NCBI RefSeq assembly: GCF_027460065.1
Contig: NZ_JAPYZZ010000019.1
Coordinates: 1-64,000, forward strand
Length of the DNA: 64,000 nt
Source of the DNA: Martinezella rhizogenes
Lineage (GTDB): Bacteria > Pseudomonadota > Alphaproteobacteria > Rhizobiales > Rhizobiaceae
Reading direction: 5' to 3'
This document shows positions 40,547 through 48,511 of the stretch, in pieces (positions within the stretch are counted from its first letter, which is position 1; each line of letters opens with the position of its first letter). The notes under the pieces are model-generated. The model was not told the DNA's origin and searched no databases. It was given only the letters and a program-made list of their open reading frames with translations. Made by a program: the position numbers and the translations under genes.

Positions 40547-41476
40547 ATGAAATTTTCACGCATTCTGCTGACATCCGCCGCCCTTCTCGCCCTGTCGCTC
40601 GGCCAGGCCAATGCCGCCGAAGTCAAGAAGATCGGCCTTGCCGTCGCCAATCTGCAGGCGAACTTCTTCAACCAGATCAAGCAGGCCGTTGAAGCCGAAG
40701 CCAAGACGCGCGGCATTGCCGTCGTCACCGTTGACGCCAAGGGCGATGGCCCGACGCAGGTCAACCAGATCCAGGATCTGCTCACCCAGAACATCGATGC
40801 GCTGATCTATATTCCGGCCGGCGCCGCCGCTGCGACCGTTCCGGTAAAGCTTGCCAAGGCCGCCGGCGTTCCCGTCATCAACATCGACCGCAATGCCGAT
40901 GGCGCGCCGGGCGATACCTTCCTTGCCACCGATTCCGTCGCCTCCGCCAAGGCGGTTTGCGATTACATCATCAAGCAGGCCGGTGGTTCGGGCAAGATGG
41001 TCATCATCCATGGCCAGAAGGGCACGACACCGGAAGTGGACCGCACCAAGGGCTGCATGGAATCGGTAAACGCCAATTCCGGCGTGAAGATCGTCGCCGA
41101 ACAGTGGTCCAACATGTGGAGCCAGGATGAAGGCTTCCAGATCATGCAGAACATGCTGCAGGCCAATCCGGATGTTTCCATCGTCTTTGCACAGGCCGAC
41201 GGTCTGGCGCTCGGCGCGGCGCAGGCAATCAAGGTCGCAAACCCTTCGCAGAAGATCGTCGTTGGCGGCTTTGATGGTGATACGGCAGCCCTTGAGGCGC
41301 TGAAGAACGGCGTGTTCGACGTGACCGCGACGCAGCAGACCCAGAAGATGGGCCGCATGGCTGTCGAAATGGCCGTCAAGATCGTCGGTGGCGAGAAGGT
41401 TCCGGCCGTGCAGCTCTCCGATGCGACGCTGACGACAAAGGAAAATGTCGAAGGCTTCATCGCCAACCATCCCTGA
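40547..41476 (+). CDS. Periplasmic sugar-binding protein (RbsB type)
   Basis: 309 aa with signal peptide LLTSAALLALSLGQANAAE. It has the type-4 periplasmic-binding fold: AVANLQANFFNQIKQAVEAE, then the hinge and VINIDRNADG. It binds the substrate and delivers it to the permease. I chose the ATG at 40547, with GGAGG upstream; an earlier in-frame start would precede the signal peptide by 40 residues. Confidence 0.93.
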   Translation: MKFSRILLTSAALLALSLGQANAAEVKKIGLAVANLQANFFNQIKQAVEAEAKTRGIAVVTVDAKGDGPTQVNQIQDLLTQNIDALIYIPAGAAAATVPVKLAKAAGVPVINIDRNADGAPGDTFLATDSVASAKAVCDYIIKQAGGSGKMVIIHGQKGTTPEVDRTKGCMESVNANSGVKIVAEQWSNMWSQDEGFQIMQNMLQANPDVSIVFAQADGLALGAAQAIKVANPSQKIVVGGFDGDTAALEALKNGVFDVTATQQTQKMGRMAVEMAVKIVGGEKVPAVQLSDATLTTKENVEGFIANHP

Positions 41477-41482
41477 TCCTGC

Positions 41483-41514
41483 TGCCCCGCGCGACCCATG
41501 GGATGCGCGGGGCA
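41483..41514 (+). other. Stable hairpin between binding-protein and ATPase genes
   Basis: A perfect 10-bp stem (tgccccgcgc with gcgcggggca) without a T tract lies six bases after the binding-protein stop. Such hairpins commonly protect the upstream message, so the binding protein would be made in excess of the membrane parts. Confidence 0.5.
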
Positions 41515-41594
41515 TTCACTGGTTTGTCTTTAGATTATTTCGGACGCAAGGCTTTGGGCATTCCCGTTGCTTATGTGTCCTGGGAGGTCCCGTC

Positions 41595-43073
41595 ATGCGC
41601 GAGCCGGTTCTTTCGCTCCGTGGCATCAGCAAACGTTATGGTCCGCTTGAGGTTCTGAAAGCCGTCGATCTCGATGTTTATCCGGGCGAAGTGGTGGCGT
41701 TGCTGGGTGAAAACGGCGCGGGCAAGTCCACGCTGTCAGGTATCATCGCCGGTTCGCGTGAGCCGTCCGAGGGCAAGATGACATGGCTTGGGCAGCCTTA
41801 CGCGCCTGCATCGCCGCGCGAGGCGATCGACAAGGGTATCGTGCTCATCCACCAGGAGCTGAAGCTTCTGCCGGAGCTTTCCATCGCTGAAAATGTCTTC
41901 ATCGGCCGCTGGCTGATGAAGAACGGCGTTATCGACCGCGCCGAGATGGTGCGCAGAGCCCAGCAGCAGCTGGCGCGCCTCAATCTCCACATTCCCGCCA
42001 CCCGCAAGGTGGCCGGCCTTTCCACCGCCAACCAGCAGCTGATCGAAATCGCCAAGGCGCTGGCGCTGGATGCGAAACTTCTGATCCTCGATGAGCCGAC
42101 GGCGGCGCTTGGCGGTGCGGAAACGCAGGCGCTGTTTGAGCAGGTGCGCAAGCTGCGCGCCGAGGGTGTCGGCATCATCTATATTTCCCACCGCATGGAA
42201 GAGATCAAACAGATCACCGACCGCATCGTCGTGTTGCGCGATGGTGAGCGCGTGCATGAATTTGCCGATAGCGCGACGCCGGTGCGTACCATCGTCGAAA
42301 GCATGGTCGGCCGCTCGCTGGAGCGACTGTTCCCGGCGTTGCCGGAACCGCAGGACAACGTGGTGCTGGAGGTCAAGGGGCTGACCGGCGCGACCAATGC
42401 CTTCCGCGACATCAGCTTCGGCGTTCGCGCCGGTGAAATCCTTGGTATCGCCGGACTTATCGGGGCGGGACGCACCGAGCTGGTGCGGGCGATTTCCGGT
42501 GCCGACCCGACGAGTGCGGGTGAGGTGCTGCTGGATGGCAAGGTGCTGACGCTGAAAAGCCCGGCGGACGCGATAGAGGAGGGCATCGTCATGGTGCCGG
42601 AAGACCGCAAATTGCAGGGGCTGGTGGTGGAGCACGAGATCGGCGAGAACCTGATCTATGCCAATCTCGACCGCGTCGGCACCGGCTGGATCACGCCGCG
42701 CATCAAGCGCGCCTTTACCAAGGAGGCCATCGCCAAATTCGGGGTGAAGGGCCGCAGCGAACAGCCGGCATCGGATCTTTCCGGCGGCAACCAGCAGAAG
42801 GTGGTCATTGCCAAATGGCTTGCCCGCAATCCACGCGTGGTGGTGCTGGACGAGCCGACCCGTGGCATCGATGTCGGCGCACGCGCGGGCATTTACGATA
42901 TCATCGTCGGTCTGGCGAAAAGCGGCGTGGCCGTCATCGTCGTCAGTTCCGATCTCGAGGAAGTGCTGGGCGTATCGAACCGCATCCTCGTGCTCGCGCA
43001 GGGAAAACAGGCCGGCATCCTCAACCGCGACGAAGCAAACGACGTCTCGGTCATGGAGCTGGCAACCATCTGA
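41595..43073 (+). CDS. ABC sugar importer ATPase (RbsA type, two domains)
   Basis: 492 aa with two nucleotide-binding domains. The first has GENGAGKSTL and DEPTAALGG. The second has the degenerate P-loop GLIGAGRTEL, the signature LSGGNQQKVVIAKWLARN and DEPTRGIDVGA, as usual for RbsA-type proteins. I chose the ATG at 41595 (MREPVLSLRGISKRYG), after GGGAGG. It completes the importer. Confidence 0.94.
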   Translation: MREPVLSLRGISKRYGPLEVLKAVDLDVYPGEVVALLGENGAGKSTLSGIIAGSREPSEGKMTWLGQPYAPASPREAIDKGIVLIHQELKLLPELSIAENVFIGRWLMKNGVIDRAEMVRRAQQQLARLNLHIPATRKVAGLSTANQQLIEIAKALALDAKLLILDEPTAALGGAETQALFEQVRKLRAEGVGIIYISHRMEEIKQITDRIVVLRDGERVHEFADSATPVRTIVESMVGRSLERLFPALPEPQDNVVLEVKGLTGATNAFRDISFGVRAGEILGIAGLIGAGRTELVRAISGADPTSAGEVLLDGKVLTLKSPADAIEEGIVMVPEDRKLQGLVVEHEIGENLIYANLDRVGTGWITPRIKRAFTKEAIAKFGVKGRSEQPASDLSGGNQQKVVIAKWLARNPRVVVLDEPTRGIDVGARAGIYDIIVGLAKSGVAVIVVSSDLEEVLGVSNRILVLAQGKQAGILNRDEANDVSVMELATI

Positions 43074-43087
43074 AGAAGGAAATACCG

Positions 43088-43876
43088 ATGTCCACCATCA
43101 CACTCAACGCGCCGAAACTGTTCGATCTTTCCGGCCAGGTAGCGCTTGTCACCGGCGCCGGTTCCGGCATCGGCCAGCGGATCGCCATGGGGCTCGCCCA
43201 GTCCGGCGCCAATGTCGCGCTGCTTGATCGTCGCACCGATGACGGTCTGGCGCAGACGGCCGATTTCATTGCCAGGGCCGGACGCAAGTCGATCCAGATT
43301 GCTGCCGACGTCACCAGCAAGCAGGCTTTGACTGAAGCCGTGGCCCGCACGGAGGCTGAACTCGGTGCGCTGTCGCTCGCCGTCAATGCCGCCGGCATCG
43401 CCAACGCCAATCCGGCCGAGGAGATGGAAGAGAGCCAGTTTCAGACGATGATGGACATCAACCTGAAGGGCGTTTTTCTGTCCTGCCAGGCGGAAGCCAA
43501 TGCCATGCTGAAGAATGGTCGTGGCGCGATCGTCAACATCGCCTCCATGTCCGGCGTCATCGTCAATCGCGGACTGATGCAGTGCCATTACAACGCCTCG
43601 AAGGCCGGCGTCATCCACATGTCGAAATCCATGGCGATGGAGTGGGTGGGGCGCGGCATTCGCGTCAACACCATCTCGCCGGGTTACACCGCAACACCGA
43701 TGAATACGCGGCTGGAAATGGTGCACCAGACCAAGCTGTTCGAAGAACAGACGCCGATGCAGCGCATGGCGGGCGTCGATGAGATGGTCGGTCCGGCGAT
43801 CTTCCTGCTGTCAGATGCGGCGAGCTTTGTGACGGGCGTGGACCTGCTGGTGGATGGTGGTTTCTGCTGCTGGTAG
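43088..43876 (+). CDS. SDR oxidoreductase, importer arm
   Basis: 262 aa classical SDR. VTGAGSGIGQRIAMGL is the cofactor motif; CHYNASKAGVIHMSKSMAME contains the catalytic Tyr and Lys. It starts 14 bases after the importer ATPase, so it is co-transcribed with uptake. It is a good candidate for the first oxidation or reduction step. The family includes polyol, sorbose and mannonate-type dehydrogenases; the exact substrate is unknown. Confidence 0.88.
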   Translation: MSTITLNAPKLFDLSGQVALVTGAGSGIGQRIAMGLAQSGANVALLDRRTDDGLAQTADFIARAGRKSIQIAADVTSKQALTEAVARTEAELGALSLAVNAAGIANANPAEEMEESQFQTMMDINLKGVFLSCQAEANAMLKNGRGAIVNIASMSGVIVNRGLMQCHYNASKAGVIHMSKSMAMEWVGRGIRVNTISPGYTATPMNTRLEMVHQTKLFEEQTPMQRMAGVDEMVGPAIFLLSDAASFVTGVDLLVDGGFCCW

Positions 43877-43957
43877 GGTTTTGGCGTCGTGGAAGTACTG
43901 ACTTACTGGTCTGATGAACATAAACGTCCGCGCCAACCGGCGGTTCACCACACTCCA

Positions 43958-44032
43958 CGTCATCCTCGGGCTTGACCCGAGGATCCATGGGCGGCCGAGT
44001 TGTGGATCCTCGGGTCAAGCCCGAGGATGACG
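43958..44032. repeat. Palindromic intergenic repeat, copy 4 (short form)
   Basis: 75 bp. The left arm starts cgtcatcctcgggcttgacc; the right arm ends caagcccgaggatgacg. Both hairpins have gaccc instead of gtccc and the centre is 12 bases shorter than in the other copies. Confidence 0.85.
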
Positions 44033-44068
44033 GAGCTGAGAGGTTTCAGCGCTTCAGTTACGCATTTC

Positions 44069-44094
44069 ACGCCCGGCTTGCGCCGGGCGTTTTC
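44069..44094 (+). terminator. Terminator of the importer arm
   Basis: acgcccggc, loop ttgc, gccgggcgt, then ttttcg on the plus strand. It follows the SDR gene and repeat copy 4 and faces the end of ribB. Confidence 0.7.
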
Positions 44095-44120
44095 GTATTC
44101 ATAACACGAGCAGCAGCAGC

Positions 44121-44762
44121 TCACGCAACCTGCTTCTGCACCACGTCCTCGACAACCTCGCCCTTGAGGTAAGCAACGAGGTCCTTGATCGTCACGACGA
44201 GCAGGCCGTGGCGTTCGGCGAAGACTTCGAGCTGGGGCAGGCGGGCCATGGTGCCGTCGTCATTGGCAACTTCGCAGATGGTGCCGGACGGGAACTTCCC
44301 GGCAAGGCGGCAGAGGTCCACGGCGGCTTCCGTGTGGCCGGTGCGGCCGAGAACACCTTGCGGATTGGCGCGCAGCGGGAAGATGTGGCCGGGACGGGCG
44401 AAGTCTTCCGGGCGCGAACCCTCCGACACCAGCGCACGCACTGTCTCTGCCCGGTCGGCGGCGGAAATGCCTGTCGTGGTGCCCGGAATATAGTCCACCG
44501 AGACGGTGAAGGCCGTCTTGAGGGATTCGGTGTTGCGCGACACCATCAGCGGAATGTCGAGCGCATCCAGACGCTCACCCGGCATGGCGACGCAGACCAG
44601 CCCGCGGGCATGGTTCATCATGAAAGCGATCTGTTGCGGCGTGATGCTGTCGGAGGCGGCGATGATATCGCCTTCGTTTTCGCGGTCTTCATCGTCAACC
44701 ACAATCACCATCTCGCCACGGGAAATGGCATCGATCGCGTCTTCAATTTTAGCAATGGTCAT
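44121..44762 (-). CDS. ribB: 3,4-dihydroxy-2-butanone 4-phosphate synthase
   Basis: RibB (213 aa) converts ribulose 5-phosphate to the four-carbon riboflavin precursor plus formate. The acidic metal-binding loop VVDDEDRENEGD is intact, as are GHTEAAVDLCRLAG and RPGHIFPLRA. It is a stand-alone enzyme, not fused to a GTP cyclohydrolase II domain. An FMN riboswitch about 125 bases upstream controls it. Confidence 0.96.
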   Translation of the reverse strand: MTIAKIEDAIDAISRGEMVIVVDDEDRENEGDIIAASDSITPQQIAFMMNHARGLVCVAMPGERLDALDIPLMVSRNTESLKTAFTVSVDYIPGTTTGISAADRAETVRALVSEGSRPEDFARPGHIFPLRANPQGVLGRTGHTEAAVDLCRLAGKFPSGTICEVANDDGTMARLPQLEVFAERHGLLVVTIKDLVAYLKGEVVEDVVQKQVA

Positions 44763-44857
44763 TCTATTTCAAGCCTTTCAAGGGGTTATGCCGTTTTGCG
44801 GCATTTTCGCGCTTCAAGAAGCGCCAAATATCCCTTGGGCGAACAATGCAATGCGAA

Positions 44858-44875
44858 GCCCGCTCACGCGCGGGC
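44858..44875 (-). promoter_or_regulatory. Hairpin in the FMN riboswitch expression platform
   Basis: gcccgc and gcgggc pair around a 6-base loop, directly downstream of the aptamer on the minus strand, followed by ttcgcattgc. It may be the terminator or anti-sequestor; the T tract is poor, so control of translation is as likely. Confidence 0.4.
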
Positions 44876-44887
44876 GTCTTATGCCTT

Positions 44888-45028
44888 GTCCTCTTCCATC
44901 CGGACTATACCGTCGGCTCCGGCCTCTCACCGGATCTGCTGACCTTCCGGCTTTGGAGACCGGAAGCGCTCGCGGGCTCCGGGAAAAATCCGATACCGCC
45001 GGTGGGGAATTGCACCCCGCCCTGAGAA
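44888..45028 (-). promoter_or_regulatory. FMN riboswitch (RFN element)
   Basis: Read on the minus strand: tctcagggcggggtgcaatt, then ccccaccggcggtat, a variable stem, gcccgcgagcgc, ggtcagcagatccggtg, and ccggagccgacggtatagtc with gatggaagagga at the end. All conserved RFN blocks are present in order. FMN binding should shut down ribB. Confidence 0.93.
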
Positions 45029-45194
45029 CAGCACCAACATAAATTATCAAATGGGAAGGAATCAAGGGGCAATGCTGTGACGAGAGCGGTCAGTGCGAAA
45101 AGAACATCCCGATTGCGGCCTAAACGGGGTATTTCCTTTCCAGTTGCGATGGTTAGTGCGGGAGTGTGCGAGCAGGGAGCGTGATCCCTGCGAT

Positions 45195-45902
45195 CTATCG
45201 GTCGCGCAGCCGCAATTCGTCGGTCTGCATCTGTAGCGAACCGAGCGTCGAGAGGAAGCTCATACCGAGCAGGCTCTGGCCCAGTTGCCCATCCTGGGCA
45301 ACGAGTGCTGGAATATCGCGTCTGGCGATCGGGCCGATGCCGATTTCGGACAGGGTGACGGGCGCCGCTGCCGTGCGACCGTTCGCGGTCATGACAGGCA
45401 CGGTATAACGCAGCCCCGTCGTATCGATGCCAATCGCGGCTGCATCGGCATTGGCGAGCACCACCGAGCTTGCGCCGGTATCGACCAGCATATGGATCGT
45501 CTTGCCTTCGACGGTGACATTCGCCTCGAAATGGCCGCTCATGGATTTATGCAGCACGATCTCCTGTTCGCCGCCGGCGGTTGTCACCACCACGGCGCGG
45601 CCGGGCATCAGGCCGCTCAGCAACCGGTCGCCGAAGGATTGCAGGTCGTAGCGATAGAGATAGAGCGAGGTGAGACCGAGGATGATGACAAGCCAGGCGG
45701 CGAGTTGGCGGATGACGGTGCCGAAGCTGCCGCGTCTTCCCGCCAATATGCCGGCGGACAGGAGACCGGCAATGGGCAGAAGATAAAGGACATGGGCGAA
45801 TTGATCATTGTCGATGCCGAGCGTTCGGCCACCGTCGTGATTGATGAGAAGCAGGCCAAGGCCGACGGCCAGCAGAAGGAGAACGATGGTCAGCCTGTTC
45901 AT
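45195..45902 (-). CDS. Membrane-anchored retropepsin-like aspartic protease
   Basis: 235 aa. The N-terminal half has about three transmembrane segments. The C-terminal half is a single-lobed aspartic protease domain with the active-site motif [14 protein letters not shown] and a later [11 protein letters not shown]. This matches the clan AA (TIGR02281-type) family as I recall. One catalytic Asp per chain means it must dimerise. The substrate is unknown. It overlaps the DUF1289 gene by 4 bases. Confidence 0.85.
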   Translation of the reverse strand: MNRLTIVLLLLAVGLGLLLINHDGGRTLGIDNDQFAHVLYLLPIAGLLSAGILAGRRGSFGTVIRQLAAWLVIILGLTSLYLYRYDLQSFGDRLLSGLMPGRAVVVTTAGGEQEIVLHKSMSGHFEANVTVEGKTIHMLVDTGASSVVLANADAAAIGIDTTGLRYTVPVMTANGRTAAAPVTLSEIGIGPIARRDIPALVAQDGQLGQSLLGMSFLSTLGSLQMQTDELRLRDR

Positions 45903-46090
45903 GCGGTATGTGTCTCCTTGGCGGTCTCGCTCAAATTTTCCAGTCTTTGCGGCAGCGCCCGCATGATCGTGCGGCGTTTCTCGTCGCTATAGCCTGCCCA
46001 GCCGCCGATTTCATCCAGCGTGCGGCCGCAGCCGATACAGAGGCTGTTGGTCGCATCGAGGCGGCAAATATGGATGCAGGGTGTTTCCAT
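45899..46090 (-). CDS. DUF1289 small cysteine-rich protein
   Basis: 63 aa. [20 protein letters not shown] followed by [19 protein letters not shown] contains four cysteines in the DUF1289 spacing, probably metal- or Fe-S-binding. It is upstream of and coupled to the protease gene. Function unknown. Confidence 0.85.
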   Translation of the reverse strand: METPCIHICRLDATNSLCIGCGRTLDEIGGWAGYSDEKRRTIMRALPQRLENLSETAKETHTA

Positions 46091-46109
46091 GACGATCTAT
46101 ATCAGGCCG

Positions 46110-46895
46110 TTACGTCGCAAGGGCAAGGGCGACGAGAGTAACGATCTCCGTGATCTGCTGGCAGGCGCCGATGGTATCGCCGGTATGGCCGCCGATCTTC
46201 CTGTCGCACAGCCTGCTGAACAGTATGGTGGCCAGAATGGCTGCCGCCAGCACAAGTGCAATCGACAGAAGAGGCAAAGCGTGCAGCGTGAAGAGGATGA
46301 AGACCAGTAACCCGATCGCCAGTGCGATATTGCGCTCGGTGTCTCCTGGCTGGCCGGCGCCTGCGGCAATGCCGGAGGTTTTGGCGGCGGGCAGGGCCTG
46401 CCAGTGCCACACCATCAGGGCACGGCTCAGGACAAGTGCGGCGATCAGGCCGGCGGCGGCAGTTTTCGCGGGAAGTGTCTCGATCAGCGATGCGAGTGCG
46501 GTGGCACGCAGGGCAAAAGATAGCACCATGGCGATGGTGCCATAGCTGCCGATGCGGCTGTCCTTCATGATCTCAAGAGTTCGTGCCTTGTCCTTGCCTG
46601 CGCCGAAACCATCGGCCATATCGGCCAGTCCATCCTCATGCAGCGCACCCGTAAGAAGCGCCGTGAGGGCGATGGCGAGCCAGCCGGTGAGCTGCGGCGA
46701 GGCATCGAAGGTGGCGAAAATCACCACCAGAAAAGCCGCGGGCAGGGCGATCAGCAGGCCGGCGGCGGGAAAGGCGCGGGCGGTGCGGCGCATCGACACG
46801 CCATCGGCATTTTCGAAAAACCGCGAAGGAACCGGCAGGCGGCTGAGAAAGGCTACGGAATGCATGACATCTGTTATAAAATCCCCGGCCTTCAT
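46110..46895 (-). CDS. cobS: Adenosylcobinamide-GDP ribazoletransferase
   Basis: CobS (CobV in Pseudomonas naming; 261 aa) joins adenosylcobinamide-GDP and alpha-ribazole in the last steps of B12 synthesis. It is an integral membrane protein; the motif GALHEDGLADMADGFGAGKD is diagnostic. I chose the ATG at 46895 (MKAGDFITDVMHSVAFLSRL), with GGAGAG upstream; an earlier start adds 36 non-conserved residues. It is divergent from cobT. Confidence 0.93.
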   Translation of the reverse strand: MKAGDFITDVMHSVAFLSRLPVPSRFFENADGVSMRRTARAFPAAGLLIALPAAFLVVIFATFDASPQLTGWLAIALTALLTGALHEDGLADMADGFGAGKDKARTLEIMKDSRIGSYGTIAMVLSFALRATALASLIETLPAKTAAAGLIAALVLSRALMVWHWQALPAAKTSGIAAGAGQPGDTERNIALAIGLLVFILFTLHALPLLSIALVLAAAILATILFSRLCDRKIGGHTGDTIGACQQITEIVTLVALALAT

Positions 46896-47047
46896 GCTCT
46901 CTCCGTTGCTGCACTTGCATTTCCGGTTGTTCCGCGGCGCTTCCGCGATTATGAGAGGCGCAACAAAGACCGATTTGCCGGAAAACACAAGTTCCGGACG
47001 CATGAGCCGATGCGACAGCCAACCCGGCTACGAAAGAGACCGACACC

Positions 47048-48082
47048 ATGAGCATGAGCGGATTGCCCTTCGACGATTTTCGCGCGCTGTTGCGTGAGCT
47101 TCCCGGCCCGGATACGCATGCGCTGGTGGCGGCCAAGGAGCGCAATGCGCAGCTGACCAAGCCTGCCGGCTCGCTCGGACGTCTGGAAGAGATCGCCATG
47201 TGGCTGGCGGCATGGTCCGGCCGTTCGCCCGCCGTCACTCGCCCGCTGGTGGCGATTTTTGCTGGCAATCACGGCGTCACTCGGCATGGCGTTACGCCTT
47301 ATCCGACATCTGTTACCCAGCAGATGGTGGAGAATTTTGCGGCCGGCGGTGCTGCCATCAACCAGATCTGCGTCGCCAATGATCTCGGCCTGAAAATTTT
47401 CGATCTGGCCCTCGATTATCCGACTGGCGACATCACCTGCGAGCCCGCCCTTTCGGAGCGCGACTGCGCCGCCACCATGGCCTTCGGCATGGAGGCGATT
47501 GCCGGCGGCACCGATCTTCTCTGCGTCGGCGAAATGGGCATCGGCAACACCACGATTGCCGCGGCGATCAATCTCGCACTTTACGGTGGCACGGCGGAAG
47601 AGTGGACCGGTCCCGGCACCGGTTCGGAAGGCGAAGTCATGGCCCGCAAAATCGCGGCAGTGAAGGCTGCGGTGGAGTTCCATAAGGACCACCTGTCCGA
47701 TCCGCTGGAAATCATGCGCCGTCTCGGCGGGCGCGAGATCGCGGCGATTGCGGGCGCCATCCTTGCCGCCCGCGTGCAGCGCATTCCCGTGCTGATCGAC
47801 GGTTATGTGGCAACAGCCGCTGCCGCTCTCCTGAAGGCCGCCAATTCTTCGGCGCTCGACCATTGCCTGATCGGCCATGTCTCGGGTGAACCGGGTCATC
47901 TCGCTGCCGTCGAAAAGCTTGGCAAGACGCCGCTTCTGGCGCTTGGCATGCGGCTCGGTGAAGGGACTGGGGCAGCACTTGCCGCCGGCATCGTCAAGGC
48001 TGCTGCCGCCTGCCATTCCGGCATGGCAACGTTCGAGGCGGCGGGTGTGGACACCCGCATCAGCCCGCGTACCGAGCATTGA
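47048..48082 (+). CDS. cobT: Nicotinate-nucleotide:dimethylbenzimidazole phosphoribosyltransferase
   Basis: CobT (CobU in Pseudomonas naming; 344 aa) makes alpha-ribazole phosphate for the lower ligand of B12. KPAGSLGRLEEIAMWLAAW, FAGNHGVTRHGV and GEMGIGNTTIAAAI are family signatures. It is divergent from cobS; the 152-bp region between them shows no B12 riboswitch. The start could also be the ATG at 47054. Confidence 0.95.
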   Translation: MSMSGLPFDDFRALLRELPGPDTHALVAAKERNAQLTKPAGSLGRLEEIAMWLAAWSGRSPAVTRPLVAIFAGNHGVTRHGVTPYPTSVTQQMVENFAAGGAAINQICVANDLGLKIFDLALDYPTGDITCEPALSERDCAATMAFGMEAIAGGTDLLCVGEMGIGNTTIAAAINLALYGGTAEEWTGPGTGSEGEVMARKIAAVKAAVEFHKDHLSDPLEIMRRLGGREIAAIAGAILAARVQRIPVLIDGYVATAAAALLKAANSSALDHCLIGHVSGEPGHLAAVEKLGKTPLLALGMRLGEGTGAALAAGIVKAAAACHSGMATFEAAGVDTRISPRTEH

Positions 48083-48090
48083 GGTCAAAG

Positions 48091-48495
48091 ATGGACGTGA
48101 CGCCGCAGAAATCGCAACCGGAGCCCGTCTTTCGCAAGGAAAAAGGCTGGCGGCATCTTTTCGCCGCTGCCCGCTATTCCGTGCAGGGGCTCGGCCGGCT
48201 GTGGCAGGAAGCGGCGTTCCGCCACGAGGTTCTCGCCTTCGGAGTAGGGCTCGCCCTGCTTCTGGTGGCCGGCGCGCCGTTCGCGCATCTTCTCGTTTTC
48301 ACGGTGCTGATGCTGCTTCTGTTTTCGGTTGAGGCGCTGAATACCGCTATCGAGGAGCTGGTGGACCGCATTTCGCCGGAAATCTCCTCGGTCGGGCGGC
48401 ACGCCAAGGACCTCGGCTCCTTTGCCGTTTTCTGCCTATTGCTGGCGAACGGATTTTTCGTGCTTTATTCGCTGGTAACGTCGCTGTTCTTCTAG
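48091..48495 (+). CDS. dgkA: Diacylglycerol kinase (small membrane type)
   Basis: 134 aa and three transmembrane helices. It recycles diacylglycerol to phosphatidate in the inner membrane. EAALNTAIEELVD-type sequence (VEALNTAIEELVDRISPE) is the catalytic signature. I chose the ATG at 48091, seven bases after GAGG; a TTG at 48079 would overlap cobT. In rhizobia such kinases can support cyclic glucan modification. Confidence 0.93.
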   Translation: MDVTPQKSQPEPVFRKEKGWRHLFAAARYSVQGLGRLWQEAAFRHEVLAFGVGLALLLVAGAPFAHLLVFTVLMLLLFSVEALNTAIEELVDRISPEISSVGRHAKDLGSFAVFCLLLANGFFVLYSLVTSLFF

Positions 48496-48511
48496 CAGGT
48501 GTCTTTGCGGC

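Noticed and set aside
46896-47047. B12 riboswitch between cobS and cobT
   Set aside because: The region is only 152 bases and lacks a B12 box and the aptamer core.
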